This document shows positions 53,964 to 61,868 of a DNA stretch of 64,000 bases, piece after piece; positions within the stretch are counted from its first letter, which is position 1, and each line of letters opens with the position of its first letter. The position numbers were made by a program, and so were the translations under genes. The notes below the pieces were generated by a model. It was not told the DNA's origin, did no database searches, and saw only the letters and a list, made by a program, of their open reading frames with translations. This stretch comes from JAJRXR01 sp041402005 (lineage in GTDB: Bacteria > Planctomycetota > Phycisphaerae > Phycisphaerales > UBA1924), in the NCBI GenBank assembly GCA_041402005.1, contig JAWKTB010000006.1:62001-126000 (forward strand), read 5' to 3'.

Positions 53964-54818
53964 CTAGGAGGCGCCCGGGGGTCGCTCCGCGGACTCTGGC
54001 TTCGTCGCGACGACGCACACGCCGCCGCCCGACGGCGTGATCGCTCTCGAGCCGACGCCCTCGAGCGCATCGAGCAGCCAGGCGCCGAGCCGCTCGCCGG
54101 CGGGGCCCGGGGCCCTCGGACTCGGGGCGGTCTCGCACAGGATCAGGGCCCCACCCGGGGCGACGACCCGCCACAGCTCGGCCAGCAGCTCGTGTCGCGC
54201 GCTCGGGTCGTCGGTCAGCTCGCTCGGGGCGTCGGTCATGAGCACCGTGTCGAACGAGCCGTCCAGCTCGCCGGCGAGCGTCTCGGCCCCGCCGTGCTCG
54301 TACCCGAGCTGGGGTGAGCGGTACCGACGCCTGGCGTACCGGATCGACTCGCGGTCCGTCCCGACCGCGACGACGCCCCCGGAGGGACCGACGAAGTGCC
54401 GCGAGGTAGGCGGCGCCTTCGCCACGCCACACCCGAGCTCGAAGACGCGCTGCCCGGGGCGGATGGTCTGATCGAGCGCGCGGTAGGCGGGGAGCCGTGC
54501 CGAGGCGGCCAGGTCCGCGTACCGCCTCGTGCGCGTGAAACGGATCGTCATGGGGGGCGGGGCGTCGAGCCCGGGGAAGCGGACGTCGTACTCCTTGACT
54601 CCCTCGCCGGTGGGGGCGAGGGCCCGCGTCAGGGGCTCGCGGGTGCATTCGCGGTAGCGGACGCCCTCGACCGTCCAAGTGCGGGGCAGGTGCAGGATCG
54701 CGCCGACCGCGTCGCGGACACGCCGTCGGAGGCGAGTCAGGCGGCGTGCGAACGCGTCCGGGCGTTGACGCCGACGCGAGGCGCCCAGCGCGACCGGTGT
54801 CCGAGCCGTGCGGCTCAT
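53964..54818 (-). CDS. Class I SAM-dependent methyltransferase
   Basis: A 284-residue protein beginning within the stop of the MBL gene (ATGA). The basic N-terminal 45 residues are probably disordered. The Rossmann methyltransferase core starts near residue 140: motif I 'RVFELGCGVAKAP', motif II 'GGVVAVGTDRESIRYARRRY', and a motif IV region 'SFDTVLMTDAPSEL'. 'LWRVVAPGGALILCETAPS' is the conserved helix-strand after the active site. No substrate is suggested by sequence. An RNA or lipid target is possible from the ribosome-related neighbour. Confidence 0.83.
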   Translation of the reverse strand: MSRTARTPVALGASRRRQRPDAFARRLTRLRRRVRDAVGAILHLPRTWTVEGVRYRECTREPLTRALAPTGEGVKEYDVRFPGLDAPPPMTIRFTRTRRYADLAASARLPAYRALDQTIRPGQRVFELGCGVAKAPPTSRHFVGPSGGVVAVGTDRESIRYARRRYRSPQLGYEHGGAETLAGELDGSFDTVLMTDAPSELTDDPSARHELLAELWRVVAPGGALILCETAPSPRAPGPAGERLGAWLLDALEGVGSRAITPSGGGVCVVATKPESAERPPGAS

Positions 54819-55702
54819 CGACCGACCGCCGGCGCGAACAGCGGGATCGTCTCGCACACGACCTTGGGCTGGCGTGGGCGCCCGGGCGCGATGGGGATCC
54901 AAGGCGTCGCGTGCGACTGGCTGGAGACGGTCAGGGTGTACGCCGCCCCGTCGTGGGGCGCCGCGGCACGCTCGGGCGTGTTGCACTCCTGCGACAGGTG
55001 GAGCAGCACGACCTGCGAGGCGGGGCTGATCCAGCCGACCAGCTCGGCGCACTGCTGATTGCTCAGGTGTCCCCTCCCGCCCATGATGCGCCGCTTGAGG
55101 TACGCCGGGCGACGCGAGGCGAGCTGCAGCTCGGGGCAGTAGTTGGACTCGAGCGCGAGCGTGCCCACCCGCGCCAGCGCCTCGCCCAGCTCCCTGGTCG
55201 GGCGTCCCAGATCGGTCGCGTACCCGAGCGAGCGGGCGCGCTCAAACTCGAAGCGGAACGCCGCGACGCCCAGCTCGTCGTGGGGCAAGAGCGTCACGTC
55301 CACGCGCGAGCCGCCCATTTCGAACGCGTCCTCGAACGCCTCGAGGCACTCGAGCCCGGGGTGGGCCTGACGCACGGACCACGCGTGCCGGGAGTGCATC
55401 CGCAGGCGCGCCCGCAGGGGCCCGACCCGGCGCGACAGCGCGGGGACCCACCCCGAATGAAAATGATCCGAGTCCAGGTGCGTCACCACGATGTCGTCGA
55501 GCTGGTGGGGCTCGATCCCGGCCCCGCCGAGCAGACGACGCGTCAGCCTCGGGCTTAGCCCCGCGTCGATCAGCATCGCTCGCGTCTGGCCCCCCACGCG
55601 CGTCACCAGCAGCGAGCAGTTCCCCCGCGACCCCGACGCGAGCACGCACAGAGCGGCCTCGCCCTCGTTCAGTTCAGGCGGTCGCGTCGGCGCGCACAGC
55701 AT
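54815..55702 (-). CDS. MBL-fold metallohydrolase (YycJ-like), altered HxHxDH motif
   Basis: A 295-residue metallo-beta-lactamase-fold protein. 'LCVLASGSRGNCSLLVTR' at about 18-35 is the YycJ/WalJ-type opening. 'MLIDAGLSPR' follows. The metal motif reads H75-L-D77-S-D79-H80, so the second His of HxHxDH is replaced by Asp. 'LESNYCPELQLASRRP' and 'GGRGHLSNQQCAELV' supply further ligands. Relatives are exonucleases linked to cell-wall or DNA repair functions. The Asp replacement occurs in some hydrolases of this fold, so activity is not excluded. Confidence 0.85.
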   Translation of the reverse strand: MLCAPTRPPELNEGEAALCVLASGSRGNCSLLVTRVGGQTRAMLIDAGLSPRLTRRLLGGAGIEPHQLDDIVVTHLDSDHFHSGWVPALSRRVGPLRARLRMHSRHAWSVRQAHPGLECLEAFEDAFEMGGSRVDVTLLPHDELGVAAFRFEFERARSLGYATDLGRPTRELGEALARVGTLALESNYCPELQLASRRPAYLKRRIMGGRGHLSNQQCAELVGWISPASQVVLLHLSQECNTPERAAAPHDGAAYTLTVSSQSHATPWIPIAPGRPRQPKVVCETIPLFAPAVGR

Positions 55703-55733
55703 GGGCCCATCCTACCGGGGCGAGCCCCCGCGC

Positions 55734-56555
55734 TCATCCAGGATCCGACATCCGGGGCGCCCGGCCCGCGGGGCAGATCCCCCGCTTGGACCCCTCGATG
55801 AAGTCCGCCATCTCGGTCAGCGCCGGCGCCTCGCGCCCACGCTCGCGCAGCTCGCCCAGCAACTCCTCGCGCGAGGTCGACCCCCGGAGCAGCTCGCGGA
55901 ACGCCCTGCGGACCGCGTCGATCTCGTTGGGGTCCATCCCCGAGCGACGCAGCCCGATCAGGTTCACCCTCCCCAGGCGGTTCCGCTCGTCGGCGATGCA
56001 GAAGGGCGGCACGTCCATCCCGACCGACACCCCGCCCGAAAGCATCGCCAGGCGCCCGATGCGGCAGAACTGGTGCACCCCCGTGTGCCCCGACAGATTC
56101 GCCCGGTCGCCGACCTCGCAGTGCCCGCTCAGCGCGGCGCCGTTGACGATCACGACGTTGTTCCCAACGCGGCAGTCGTGCCCGACATGCGAGGTGGCCA
56201 TCATGAAGACGTTGTCGCCGAGCGTGGTGGGCGACTGGGCGTTGGTCGCCGCGTGCACCGAGACGTATTCGCGGATCTTGCAGTTCTTCCCGATGACGAC
56301 GCCGGCGGTGGGCGAGTCGGGCCCGAACTTGAAGTCCTGGGGCGGGGCGCCGAGCGTCGCGAATGAGCCCACGCTGGTCCCGGCGCCGATCGTGATCGGT
56401 CCGGTGAGCACGACGTGCGGGCGGAGGTGGACGCCCTCGCCGAGGCGAACGGGGCCCTCGATGACGCAGTAGGGACCGACCTCGACGCCGGCCTCGAGCA
56501 CCGCGTCATCGGAAACGATCGCCGTCGGATGGATGCTCGGGGGGGCCTCGATCAT
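55734..56555 (-). CDS. lpxA: Acyl-ACP--UDP-N-acetylglucosamine O-acyltransferase
   Basis: First step of lipid A synthesis (273 aa). A left-handed beta-helix is visible as hexapeptide repeats from residue 6 to about 185 ('IHPTAIVSDDAVLEAGVEVG'). Catalytic His is H126 in 'TSHVGHDCRVGNNV'. The C-terminal helical part contains 'NLIGLRRSGM', the signature that separates LpxA from other hexapeptide transferases. Length is normal. Its presence implies an LPS-type outer membrane. It is divergent from lipB. Confidence 0.93.
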   Translation of the reverse strand: MIEAPPSIHPTAIVSDDAVLEAGVEVGPYCVIEGPVRLGEGVHLRPHVVLTGPITIGAGTSVGSFATLGAPPQDFKFGPDSPTAGVVIGKNCKIREYVSVHAATNAQSPTTLGDNVFMMATSHVGHDCRVGNNVVIVNGAALSGHCEVGDRANLSGHTGVHQFCRIGRLAMLSGGVSVGMDVPPFCIADERNRLGRVNLIGLRRSGMDPNEIDAVRRAFRELLRGSTSREELLGELRERGREAPALTEMADFIEGSKRGICPAGRAPRMSDPG

Positions 56556-56587
56556 GGGGCAACTGTAGCTGGCGTAGAGTCGATCGC

Positions 56588-57322
56588 GTGAGCCCCAAGG
56601 CGTTCATCGTGCGGGACCTGGGCAGGGCGTCGTACGACCAGGCGTACGCCCTCCAGGACGAGGCCAACCGGCGCGTCCAGGAGGCCCGGGAGGGCGCGAA
56701 GGCGGGCGACCCCTTCGGCGAGTTGCTCCTCGTCGAGCACGACCCGGTCGTCACCCTGACCAAGCGCCCGGGGGCGCCTGACCACGTCCTGCTTCCCGAG
56801 GACGAGCTTGCTCGCCGGGGCGTTCAACTTCGCCAGACCGACCGGGGGGGCGACGTCACGTACCACGGCCCGGGCCAGCTCGTCGCCTACCCCGTCCTCG
56901 ACCTGAAGCGTCTGGGCCTGGGAGTGCACGACTACGTGCGCACGCTCGAGGGCGCCATCATCGATGCCCTGGCGCCCTTCGGCGTCGAGGCGCGGCGCGA
57001 CCCCGGGGCGACGGGCGTCTGGGCCGAGCACGACGGTCAGCTCGCCAAGGTCGCGGCCATCGGCGTGCGTGTGCGCCGCTGGGTGACGATGCACGGCCTG
57101 GCGATCAACGTAAGCCCGGACCTGTCGCACTTCGCGCTGATCGTGCCGTGCGGTTTGCACGACAGACCGGTCACCAGCCTCGCCCAGATGCTGGGCGGGA
57201 AGTGCCCCTCGATGGACGAGGTGAAGGGCGCGCTCGTGCGTGCGCTCGATGAACGACTGATCAGCGCTGGGGCGCGTGTCCGTCAGGGCGCGTCGCCGTC
57301 CTCCGGCTCGGGCGTGGGCTGA
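56588..57322 (+). CDS. lipB: Octanoyltransferase (lipoate biosynthesis)
   Basis: Transfers octanoyl groups from ACP to lipoyl domains (244 aa). Motifs: 'LLLVEHDPVVTLTKRPG', 'RQTDRGGDVTYHGPGQLVAYP', catalytic Lys in 'DGQLAKVAAIGVRVRRW', and catalytic Cys in 'LIVPCGLHD'. The GTG start at 56588 is the only one giving the normal N-terminus. The last 40 bases overlap the convergent OmpH gene. No lipA lies in the window. Confidence 0.93.
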   Translation: MSPKAFIVRDLGRASYDQAYALQDEANRRVQEAREGAKAGDPFGELLLVEHDPVVTLTKRPGAPDHVLLPEDELARRGVQLRQTDRGGDVTYHGPGQLVAYPVLDLKRLGLGVHDYVRTLEGAIIDALAPFGVEARRDPGATGVWAEHDGQLAKVAAIGVRVRRWVTMHGLAINVSPDLSHFALIVPCGLHDRPVTSLAQMLGGKCPSMDEVKGALVRALDERLISAGARVRQGASPSSGSGVG

Positions 57323-57996
57323 GGCTCGTCGGCGCCCTGGTCGTCGGCGGCGCCCTCGTCGGCGTTCTCTGCCGGCGCCGGCTCGGCGCTCGGCTCGGGC
57401 AGGCCCAGCTCCGTGCGCACTCGCTCGGTCAGGTTGTCCCGGCTCATGCCGACCACGACCGGGCGAGCAAGGACTTCCTGGGTCACCGCCGGGAGGGTGT
57501 GCGAGTCGGAGAGGTCGTCCCCCTCGCGCGAGGCGATAACCATGGTGTACCCCTCGCGAGCGGCGACGGCGCGGATCGCGGTGCGGACCGCGGCGTACGC
57601 CTCGCTCGCCTGGCGGGCGCTCAAGTCCTGGAACCGCGTCAGCGACTGTTCCTGGAACTGCTGCGCGTACTGACGCTGCTGCTGGAGGCGGTTGTAGACG
57701 TCCTGGCCCTGGGGGTCGCCGGGGGCCATCGTGTTGAGCTGGTTCGAGAGCGTCGCCAGTTCGTTCTGGATGTCCTGGATCCTGTTGGTGAGCTCGTCGG
57801 CCATGCTCTCGCGGACCGTCGCGTACTCGTCCTTCTGCAGCATCTGCTCGACGAGCGCGAGCACGTCCACGACGCCGACGCGGGACTCACCCGCGACGGC
57901 GGGGGTGTCCTGGGCGATGCTCGGGGCGGCGGCGTGCAGCAGCGCGACGCTCGCGGCGCCGATCACAACAACAGCGGCAAGATCCAGTCGGCGCAT
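57283..57996 (-). CDS. OmpH/Skp-family periplasmic chaperone-like protein
   Basis: A 237-residue exported protein. ATG at 57996 follows GGGAGA; signal 'AAVVVIGAASVALLHAAA' plus PSIAQ. The OmpH opening 'VGVVDVLALVEQMLQKDEY' leads to a long coiled coil (about residues 65-150) and a second beta part ('AIRAVAAREGYTMVIAS'). This matches Skp/OmpH chaperones that hold unfolded outer-membrane proteins. A Glu/Asp/Pro-rich tail of about 35 residues is added at the C-terminus, encoded in the overlap with lipB. Confidence 0.85.
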   Translation of the reverse strand: MRRLDLAAVVVIGAASVALLHAAAPSIAQDTPAVAGESRVGVVDVLALVEQMLQKDEYATVRESMADELTNRIQDIQNELATLSNQLNTMAPGDPQGQDVYNRLQQQRQYAQQFQEQSLTRFQDLSARQASEAYAAVRTAIRAVAAREGYTMVIASREGDDLSDSHTLPAVTQEVLARPVVVGMSRDNLTERVRTELGLPEPSAEPAPAENADEGAADDQGADEPQPTPEPEDGDAP

Positions 57997-58119
57997 GGTC
58001 GGGTTCTCCCTGGGCTCGCGGTCCTCCAGCCGAGGCGACACGCCCTGGGCCGGAGCCGATCGTGAAAGAGTCTATGCTTGCTCACTCGGTCGCCAGGGCG
58101 GCCTCCCGGGAGTGTCTTC

Positions 58120-59256
58120 ATGCGTGACCAACGCCTCGATCGCCTCGCCGATGTGCTTGTCCGCTACTCCACCGGTGTCAAGAAGGGGGACCTGGTCGGC
58201 ATCGTGGGCGACCCGATCGCGCTGCCCCTGATCGAGGCGGTCTTCGAGCGCGTCCTTCAGGCGGGTGGACACCCCTTCTGGCGCCCGGCGTGTCATGCGC
58301 TCGACGAGATCATGCTCGAACATGGCTCGGACGAGCAGATCGCGCACCTCAACCCGCTGCGCGTCGACTTTGTCGAGAAGGTGGACGTCAACATCGGGCT
58401 CTGGTCGGAGACCAACACGCGGGCGGCGAGCCGGATCGACGCCGCCCGCGCCGCCCGGGCCCGCCAGACGTACAAGCCCGTGATGAAGCGGTTCCTCGAG
58501 CGCGTCGCGGACAAGTCGCTCCGCTGGGTCGGGACGCTGATGCCGACGCAGGCGTCGGCCCAGGACGCGGAGATGAGCCTGGCGCAGTACGAGCGGTTCG
58601 TGTACGGCGCCGGGATGCTCGACCTCGACGATCCCGTCGCGGGGTGGATGCGTCTGAAGGAGATGCAGCAACGCGCCTGCGACTTCCTCCAGCCGAAGAA
58701 GGAACTCCATTTCCGCGCCCCCGCTCGCGACGGGCACGACGGGACCGACCTGCGCGTCGCGATCGAGGGCGGGACGTGGATCAACTGTCACGGCGACCAG
58801 AACTTCCCCGACGGCGAGGTCTTCACCGGGCCCCAGGGCGTCGAGGGGCGTGTGAACTACACCTTTCCGGCGGTCTACGACGGGCGCGAGGTCGAGGGCG
58901 TGCGCCTGGTCTTCAAGGGCGGGCGCGTGGTGGACGCGAGCGCGCGCAAGAACGAAGAGTTCCTCATCAAGATGCTCGACCAGGACGCGGGCGCGCGCAC
59001 GATGGGCGAGATCGCGATCGGGACCAACTACGCGATCAAGGAGTTCACGCGTAACACGCTCTTCGACGAGAAGATCGGGGGGACGTTCCACGCGGCGGTG
59101 GGGGCGGGGTATCCCGAGAGCGGGAACACGAACGAGTCCGCGCTGCATTGGGACATGGTGTGCGACCTGCGGGAGGGCGGATCGATCGCCGCCGACGGTG
59201 AGGTCTTCCACGAGAACGGACGCTTCAAGGGCGCCGGCTGGCCCGGCAACGACTGA
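58120..59256 (+). CDS. Aminopeptidase, family M29
   Basis: A 378-residue metallo-aminopeptidase of the AmpS/PepS (M29) family. ATG at 58120 follows GGGAG at 8 bases. Motifs: 'NFPDGEVFTGPQGVEG' with the first metal Glu, 'RTMGEIAIGTN' with the second, and 'DEKIGGTFHAAVGAGYPESGN' followed by 'SALHWDMVCDLREGG' with His, His and Asp ligands. It is cytoplasmic with no signal peptide. The family has broad specificity for N-terminal residues. It is apparently monocistronic. Confidence 0.92.
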   Translation: MRDQRLDRLADVLVRYSTGVKKGDLVGIVGDPIALPLIEAVFERVLQAGGHPFWRPACHALDEIMLEHGSDEQIAHLNPLRVDFVEKVDVNIGLWSETNTRAASRIDAARAARARQTYKPVMKRFLERVADKSLRWVGTLMPTQASAQDAEMSLAQYERFVYGAGMLDLDDPVAGWMRLKEMQQRACDFLQPKKELHFRAPARDGHDGTDLRVAIEGGTWINCHGDQNFPDGEVFTGPQGVEGRVNYTFPAVYDGREVEGVRLVFKGGRVVDASARKNEEFLIKMLDQDAGARTMGEIAIGTNYAIKEFTRNTLFDEKIGGTFHAAVGAGYPESGNTNESALHWDMVCDLREGGSIAADGEVFHENGRFKGAGWPGND

Positions 59257-59298
59257 ACGGGGCGCCCCGCCTTTGACCGTTTTTTCTCGATGCGTCCC

Positions 59299-59326
59299 TT
59301 GACGTGGGCCGATCTATGCGTATCTT
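59299..59326 (+). promoter_or_regulatory. Candidate sigma-70 promoter upstream of small ORF
   Basis: TTGACG (59299-59304) and TATCTT (59321-59326) with 16-base spacing, about 65 bases ahead of the small ORF at 59391. The -35 match is strong and the -10 moderate. Confidence 0.55.
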
Positions 59327-59390
59327 GCCAGCCACGCGGGGCGTTCGCCCCGCTTTCGCGAGCCACCTGAGCATCGGAAAGGAGCGGTCG

Positions 59391-59504
59391 ATGAAGCAGA
59401 GCCAGTTCAACATCTACGTCCCGGCCGCGTCCGGTTGTGTTCAGGTCTCGCTCGGCTTCGAGCCGCGAGACGACGACGCGATCACGAGGTCCCCGATGAG
59501 GTAG
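59391..59504 (+). CDS. Small ORF (37 aa) with strong ribosome site
   Basis: Encodes MKQSQFNIYVPAASGCVQVS and 17 further residues ending in SPMR. AAAGGAG lies 6 bases before the ATG, a promoter-like pair lies upstream and a strong terminator starts 26 bases after the stop, so it looks like a complete small transcription unit. It has one Cys, no membrane helix and no leader-peptide run of a single amino acid. I do not recognise it. It could be a small functional protein or a ribosomally made peptide; a translated leader for the next ORF is less likely because of the terminator. Confidence 0.6.
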   Translation: MKQSQFNIYVPAASGCVQVSLGFEPRDDDAITRSPMR

Positions 59505-59530
59505 CCGCCCAGGCATCGCACGATCCTGAC

Positions 59531-59568
59531 GGCCCCGGGGGCTTCTCCCCCGGGGCCTTGTTGTTTTT
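59531..59568 (+). terminator. Strong Rho-independent terminator after small ORF
   Basis: An 11-bp perfect G/C stem (GGCCCCGGGGG / CCCCCGGGGCC) with loop CTTCT, followed by TTGTTGTTTTT. It lies between the two small ORFs, so it could also act as an attenuator. Confidence 0.92.
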
Positions 59569-59609
59569 GCACACGACCACCTTTGGAACGAAACCAAGGA
59601 GCGCTGTCC

Positions 59610-59828
59610 ATGCGCGCGCACGAGACCGGTTGGATGTTCGAGATGTTCATAATGGCCGCACACGCCTTCGTCCTGCCTCGCCGGCGTTCGATCGGCGAGC
59701 AGACGGGCGGGCGGCGGTTCGGGCTGCTCCGGTACGACGCGAGCGAGCGGGCGCGGCGCGGGTGCGTCATGCCGAGCGAGCGTGGAGGCGGGCGCGGTCC
59801 GCCCGGGCTGAGTTCGGGGCGGGGATGA
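59610..59828 (+). CDS. Small ORF (72 aa) with strong ribosome site
   Basis: Starts at ATG 59610 with AAGGAG about 9 bases upstream. The N-terminus reads MRAHETGWMFEMFIMAAHAF, an amphipathic, Met/Phe-rich helix. It is followed by a basic, Gly/Arg-rich part ('LPRRRSIGEQTGGRRFG') and a probably disordered tail. It resembles a small membrane-active or regulatory peptide but matches no family I know. The gene is convergent with the zinc-ribbon gene and ends five bases before it. The late part has the composition of non-coding shadow, so the true product may be uncertain. Confidence 0.5.
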   Translation: MRAHETGWMFEMFIMAAHAFVLPRRRSIGEQTGGRRFGLLRYDASERARRGCVMPSERGGGRGPPGLSSGRG

Positions 59829-59832
59829 TCCG

Positions 59833-60219
59833 CTACTGACGGCGTGCGGCGTGGCGCTTGGCCTCCGCGGAGGCCAGGTCCACGCCGCACTCGGGGCAGA
59901 TCGTCGTGCGGGTGACGCCACGCATGTCGTACCCGCACATGACGCACCGCCCCTGGGCGTCGAGGGCGAGGGCCTCACCGAACATCGCGCCCACGATGTA
60001 GGGCAGCGCCTCGCGTGCGCGCTCGAGGCTCTCCTTGGGCACGAGCACTCGGAACTCGCCGCGCCGTCCGCCCAGGGTGGATGGGCGGGGCTCTCCGATG
60101 CGGCAGGCGATCCGGCGAAGGCCCAGGGCGTATCCGACCTGGAACGCCTCCTCACGCGTGGCGCACGAGGTCAGCAGTTCGAGGTCGTCGGCGTTGGTTG
60201 GTGGGATGGGCGTGTTCAC
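59833..60219 (-). CDS. DUF2007-like domain protein with C-terminal zinc ribbon
   Basis: A 128-residue soluble protein. The first about 75 residues resemble the DUF2007 ferredoxin-like domain ('LLTSCATREEAFQVGYALG', then 'EFRVLVPKESLERAREALPY'). The C-terminus is a planctomycete-style zinc ribbon: CVMCGYDMRG...CPECGVDLASAE. A paralogue with an added membrane helix is encoded 10 bases upstream on the same strand. The family is proposed to act in signalling; no direct evidence here. Confidence 0.78.
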   Translation of the reverse strand: MNTPIPPTNADDLELLTSCATREEAFQVGYALGLRRIACRIGEPRPSTLGGRRGEFRVLVPKESLERAREALPYIVGAMFGEALALDAQGRCVMCGYDMRGVTRTTICPECGVDLASAEAKRHAARRQ

Positions 60220-60229
60220 GGCGTCTCGG

Positions 60230-60721
60230 TCATCCGCCGATCGTCAGCGAGATGATCAACATCAGGATGCAGACGACGGCGACGAGGCCGATGGCTGCGC
60301 CGAAGAACTTGACGAACCGACCGGAATCAGGGGGCGGCGCGAAGCGGAACTGTCGGCGGGAGCGGGAGAGGGCGGCGAGGTCGGCGCCACATTCGGGGCA
60401 GGGCGCGCCATCAGCGAGCCCCTCGGTGTCGTAGCGGCAGACGGGGCAGCACACGCGACGCCCGTCCTTGCAATCGTCAGGGAAGATCAGCCCGAGAAGC
60501 TCGCGGGCGGCGGCGTAGTCGCCGGCGTGGACGAGGATGCTCGCGGGGAAGAGTGTCGCGAAGGGGAGGGCGCCGCCCGCATGCCCGGACATCGCGCGGG
60601 CGTCGATGCCGGCCTGGCGAAGGGCGTCGGCGAGGAGGTGGGCGTCCACCTCGCTCGGGGTCGAGCCAAGGGGCACGATCGCCTCGGGGTTCCTCGGGGC
60701 ATGCTCTTGGGCGTCTTCCAC
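60230..60721 (-). CDS. DUF2007-like domain, zinc ribbon and C-terminal membrane helix
   Basis: A 163-residue paralogue of the downstream gene. The N-terminal domain ('EVDAHLLADALRQAGIDARAMSG', 'ASILVHAGDYAAARELLGLIF') is DUF2007-like. The zinc ribbon reads CPVCRYDTEG...CPECGADLAALS. A single C-terminal helix (FGAAIGLVAVVCILMLIISLTI) anchors it to the membrane. It is divergent from rsmH. The pair probably arose by duplication and may function together, one soluble and one anchored. Confidence 0.8.
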   Translation of the reverse strand: MEDAQEHAPRNPEAIVPLGSTPSEVDAHLLADALRQAGIDARAMSGHAGGALPFATLFPASILVHAGDYAAARELLGLIFPDDCKDGRRVCCPVCRYDTEGLADGAPCPECGADLAALSRSRRQFRFAPPPDSGRFVKFFGAAIGLVAVVCILMLIISLTIGG

Positions 60722-60766
60722 TCCGGCGTGATTCTACCGCGGGGCGCACAACTGCCGAACAATCGC

Positions 60767-61714
60767 GTGGTGACCTCCCCACGCGAACACACCCCGGTCC
60801 TGCTCGACGAAACGCTCTCGGTGCTGTCGCCCGCGCCGGGCGAGACCTACGTGGACTGCACCGCCGGCCTGGGGGGGCATGCGCTGGCGGTCGGCGAGCG
60901 CCTCGGCTCAGATGGGCGGGTCGTGCTGGGGGACCTCGATCCCGCCAATCTGGAGGCGGCCGAGGCCCGGGTCCGGGCCTCGGGGGTCGGGCGGGTCGTG
61001 ACAATGCGGGGGTCGTTCGTCGATCTGCCCCGGCGCCTGGAGGAGGGGGGGATCGGGGCGGACAGTGTGCTGGCGGACCTGGGCTTCGCCTCGCCCCAGG
61101 TGGACGACCCGGGGCGGGGGCTGAGCTTCCGGGCCGAGGGGCCCCTGGACATGCGGCTGGACCCCTCGGGCCCGGTGACCGCGGGCGAGCTGGTCAACAC
61201 GCTCCCGGAGGGGGAGCTGGCGGAGCTGATCTGGCGGTGGGGGGAGGAGCGGCACTCGCGGCGGATCGCCCGGAAAGTTGTGGCGGCACGGGCGGATGCG
61301 CCGATTGAGACCACTATCAGGCTCGCCGAGATTGTGCGCTCGGCGTGCCCGCGCCCGCCGCGGGGCGTCCGCCCGCGGATCGACGCGGCGACTCGGACGT
61401 TTCAGGCGCTCAGGATCGCCGTCAACGACGAGATCGGGAGCCTGGAGGCGCTGCTCGCCTCGGTCGCGCGCGCGGGCGAGGGTGTCGCCCAAGGGCGGCG
61501 AGCGTGGCTGAACCCGGGAGCCCGCGTGGCGATCATCACTTTTCACAGCCTCGAGGACCGGCCCGTCAAGCGGGCGTTCGCGGCGCTCGTGGAGCGTGGG
61601 CTGGCGCAGGCGATCACGCGCAAGCCGATCACGCCCGGGGACGCCGAGTGCGAGTCGAACCCGAGGGCGCGGTCGGCGAAGCTGCGCGCGATCCGGATCG
61701 GGGGCGGGCAATGA
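60767..61714 (+). CDS. rsmH: 16S rRNA (cytosine(1402)-N(4))-methyltransferase
   Basis: About 315 residues. SAM-binding and family motifs: 'HTPVLLDETLSVL', 'YVDCTAGLGGHALAVGERLG', 'GDLDPANLEAAEARV', 'ADLGFASPQVDDPGRGLSF' with 'PLDMRLDPSGP', and 'AIITFHSLEDRPVKRAF'. Consecutive GTG codons at 60767 and 60770 are the likely starts; an ATG at 60701 is in frame but overlaps the divergent gene. It marks the beginning of the division/cell-wall cluster that continues to the right edge. Confidence 0.93.
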   Translation: MVTSPREHTPVLLDETLSVLSPAPGETYVDCTAGLGGHALAVGERLGSDGRVVLGDLDPANLEAAEARVRASGVGRVVTMRGSFVDLPRRLEEGGIGADSVLADLGFASPQVDDPGRGLSFRAEGPLDMRLDPSGPVTAGELVNTLPEGELAELIWRWGEERHSRRIARKVVAARADAPIETTIRLAEIVRSACPRPPRGVRPRIDAATRTFQALRIAVNDEIGSLEALLASVARAGEGVAQGRRAWLNPGARVAIITFHSLEDRPVKRAFAALVERGLAQAITRKPITPGDAECESNPRARSAKLRAIRIGGGQ

Positions 61715-61868
61715 GTGGATGCCTCGTGGGAAGCTCAGCGCCTCGGCGCTCGGATGTGTAGGATGTAATGCGTCGTCCCAGGGACCGGGACGCGGACAAT
61801 CGAGTTGCTCGGCGGCGCGGAGACGCGGACCGAGCGCGGGGCCAGAACGAACGCAAGGACGCGTCGCC

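Noticed and set aside
60701..60766. Earlier ATG start for rsmH
   Set aside because: It overlaps the divergent zinc-ribbon gene start, and the added residues lack family similarity.
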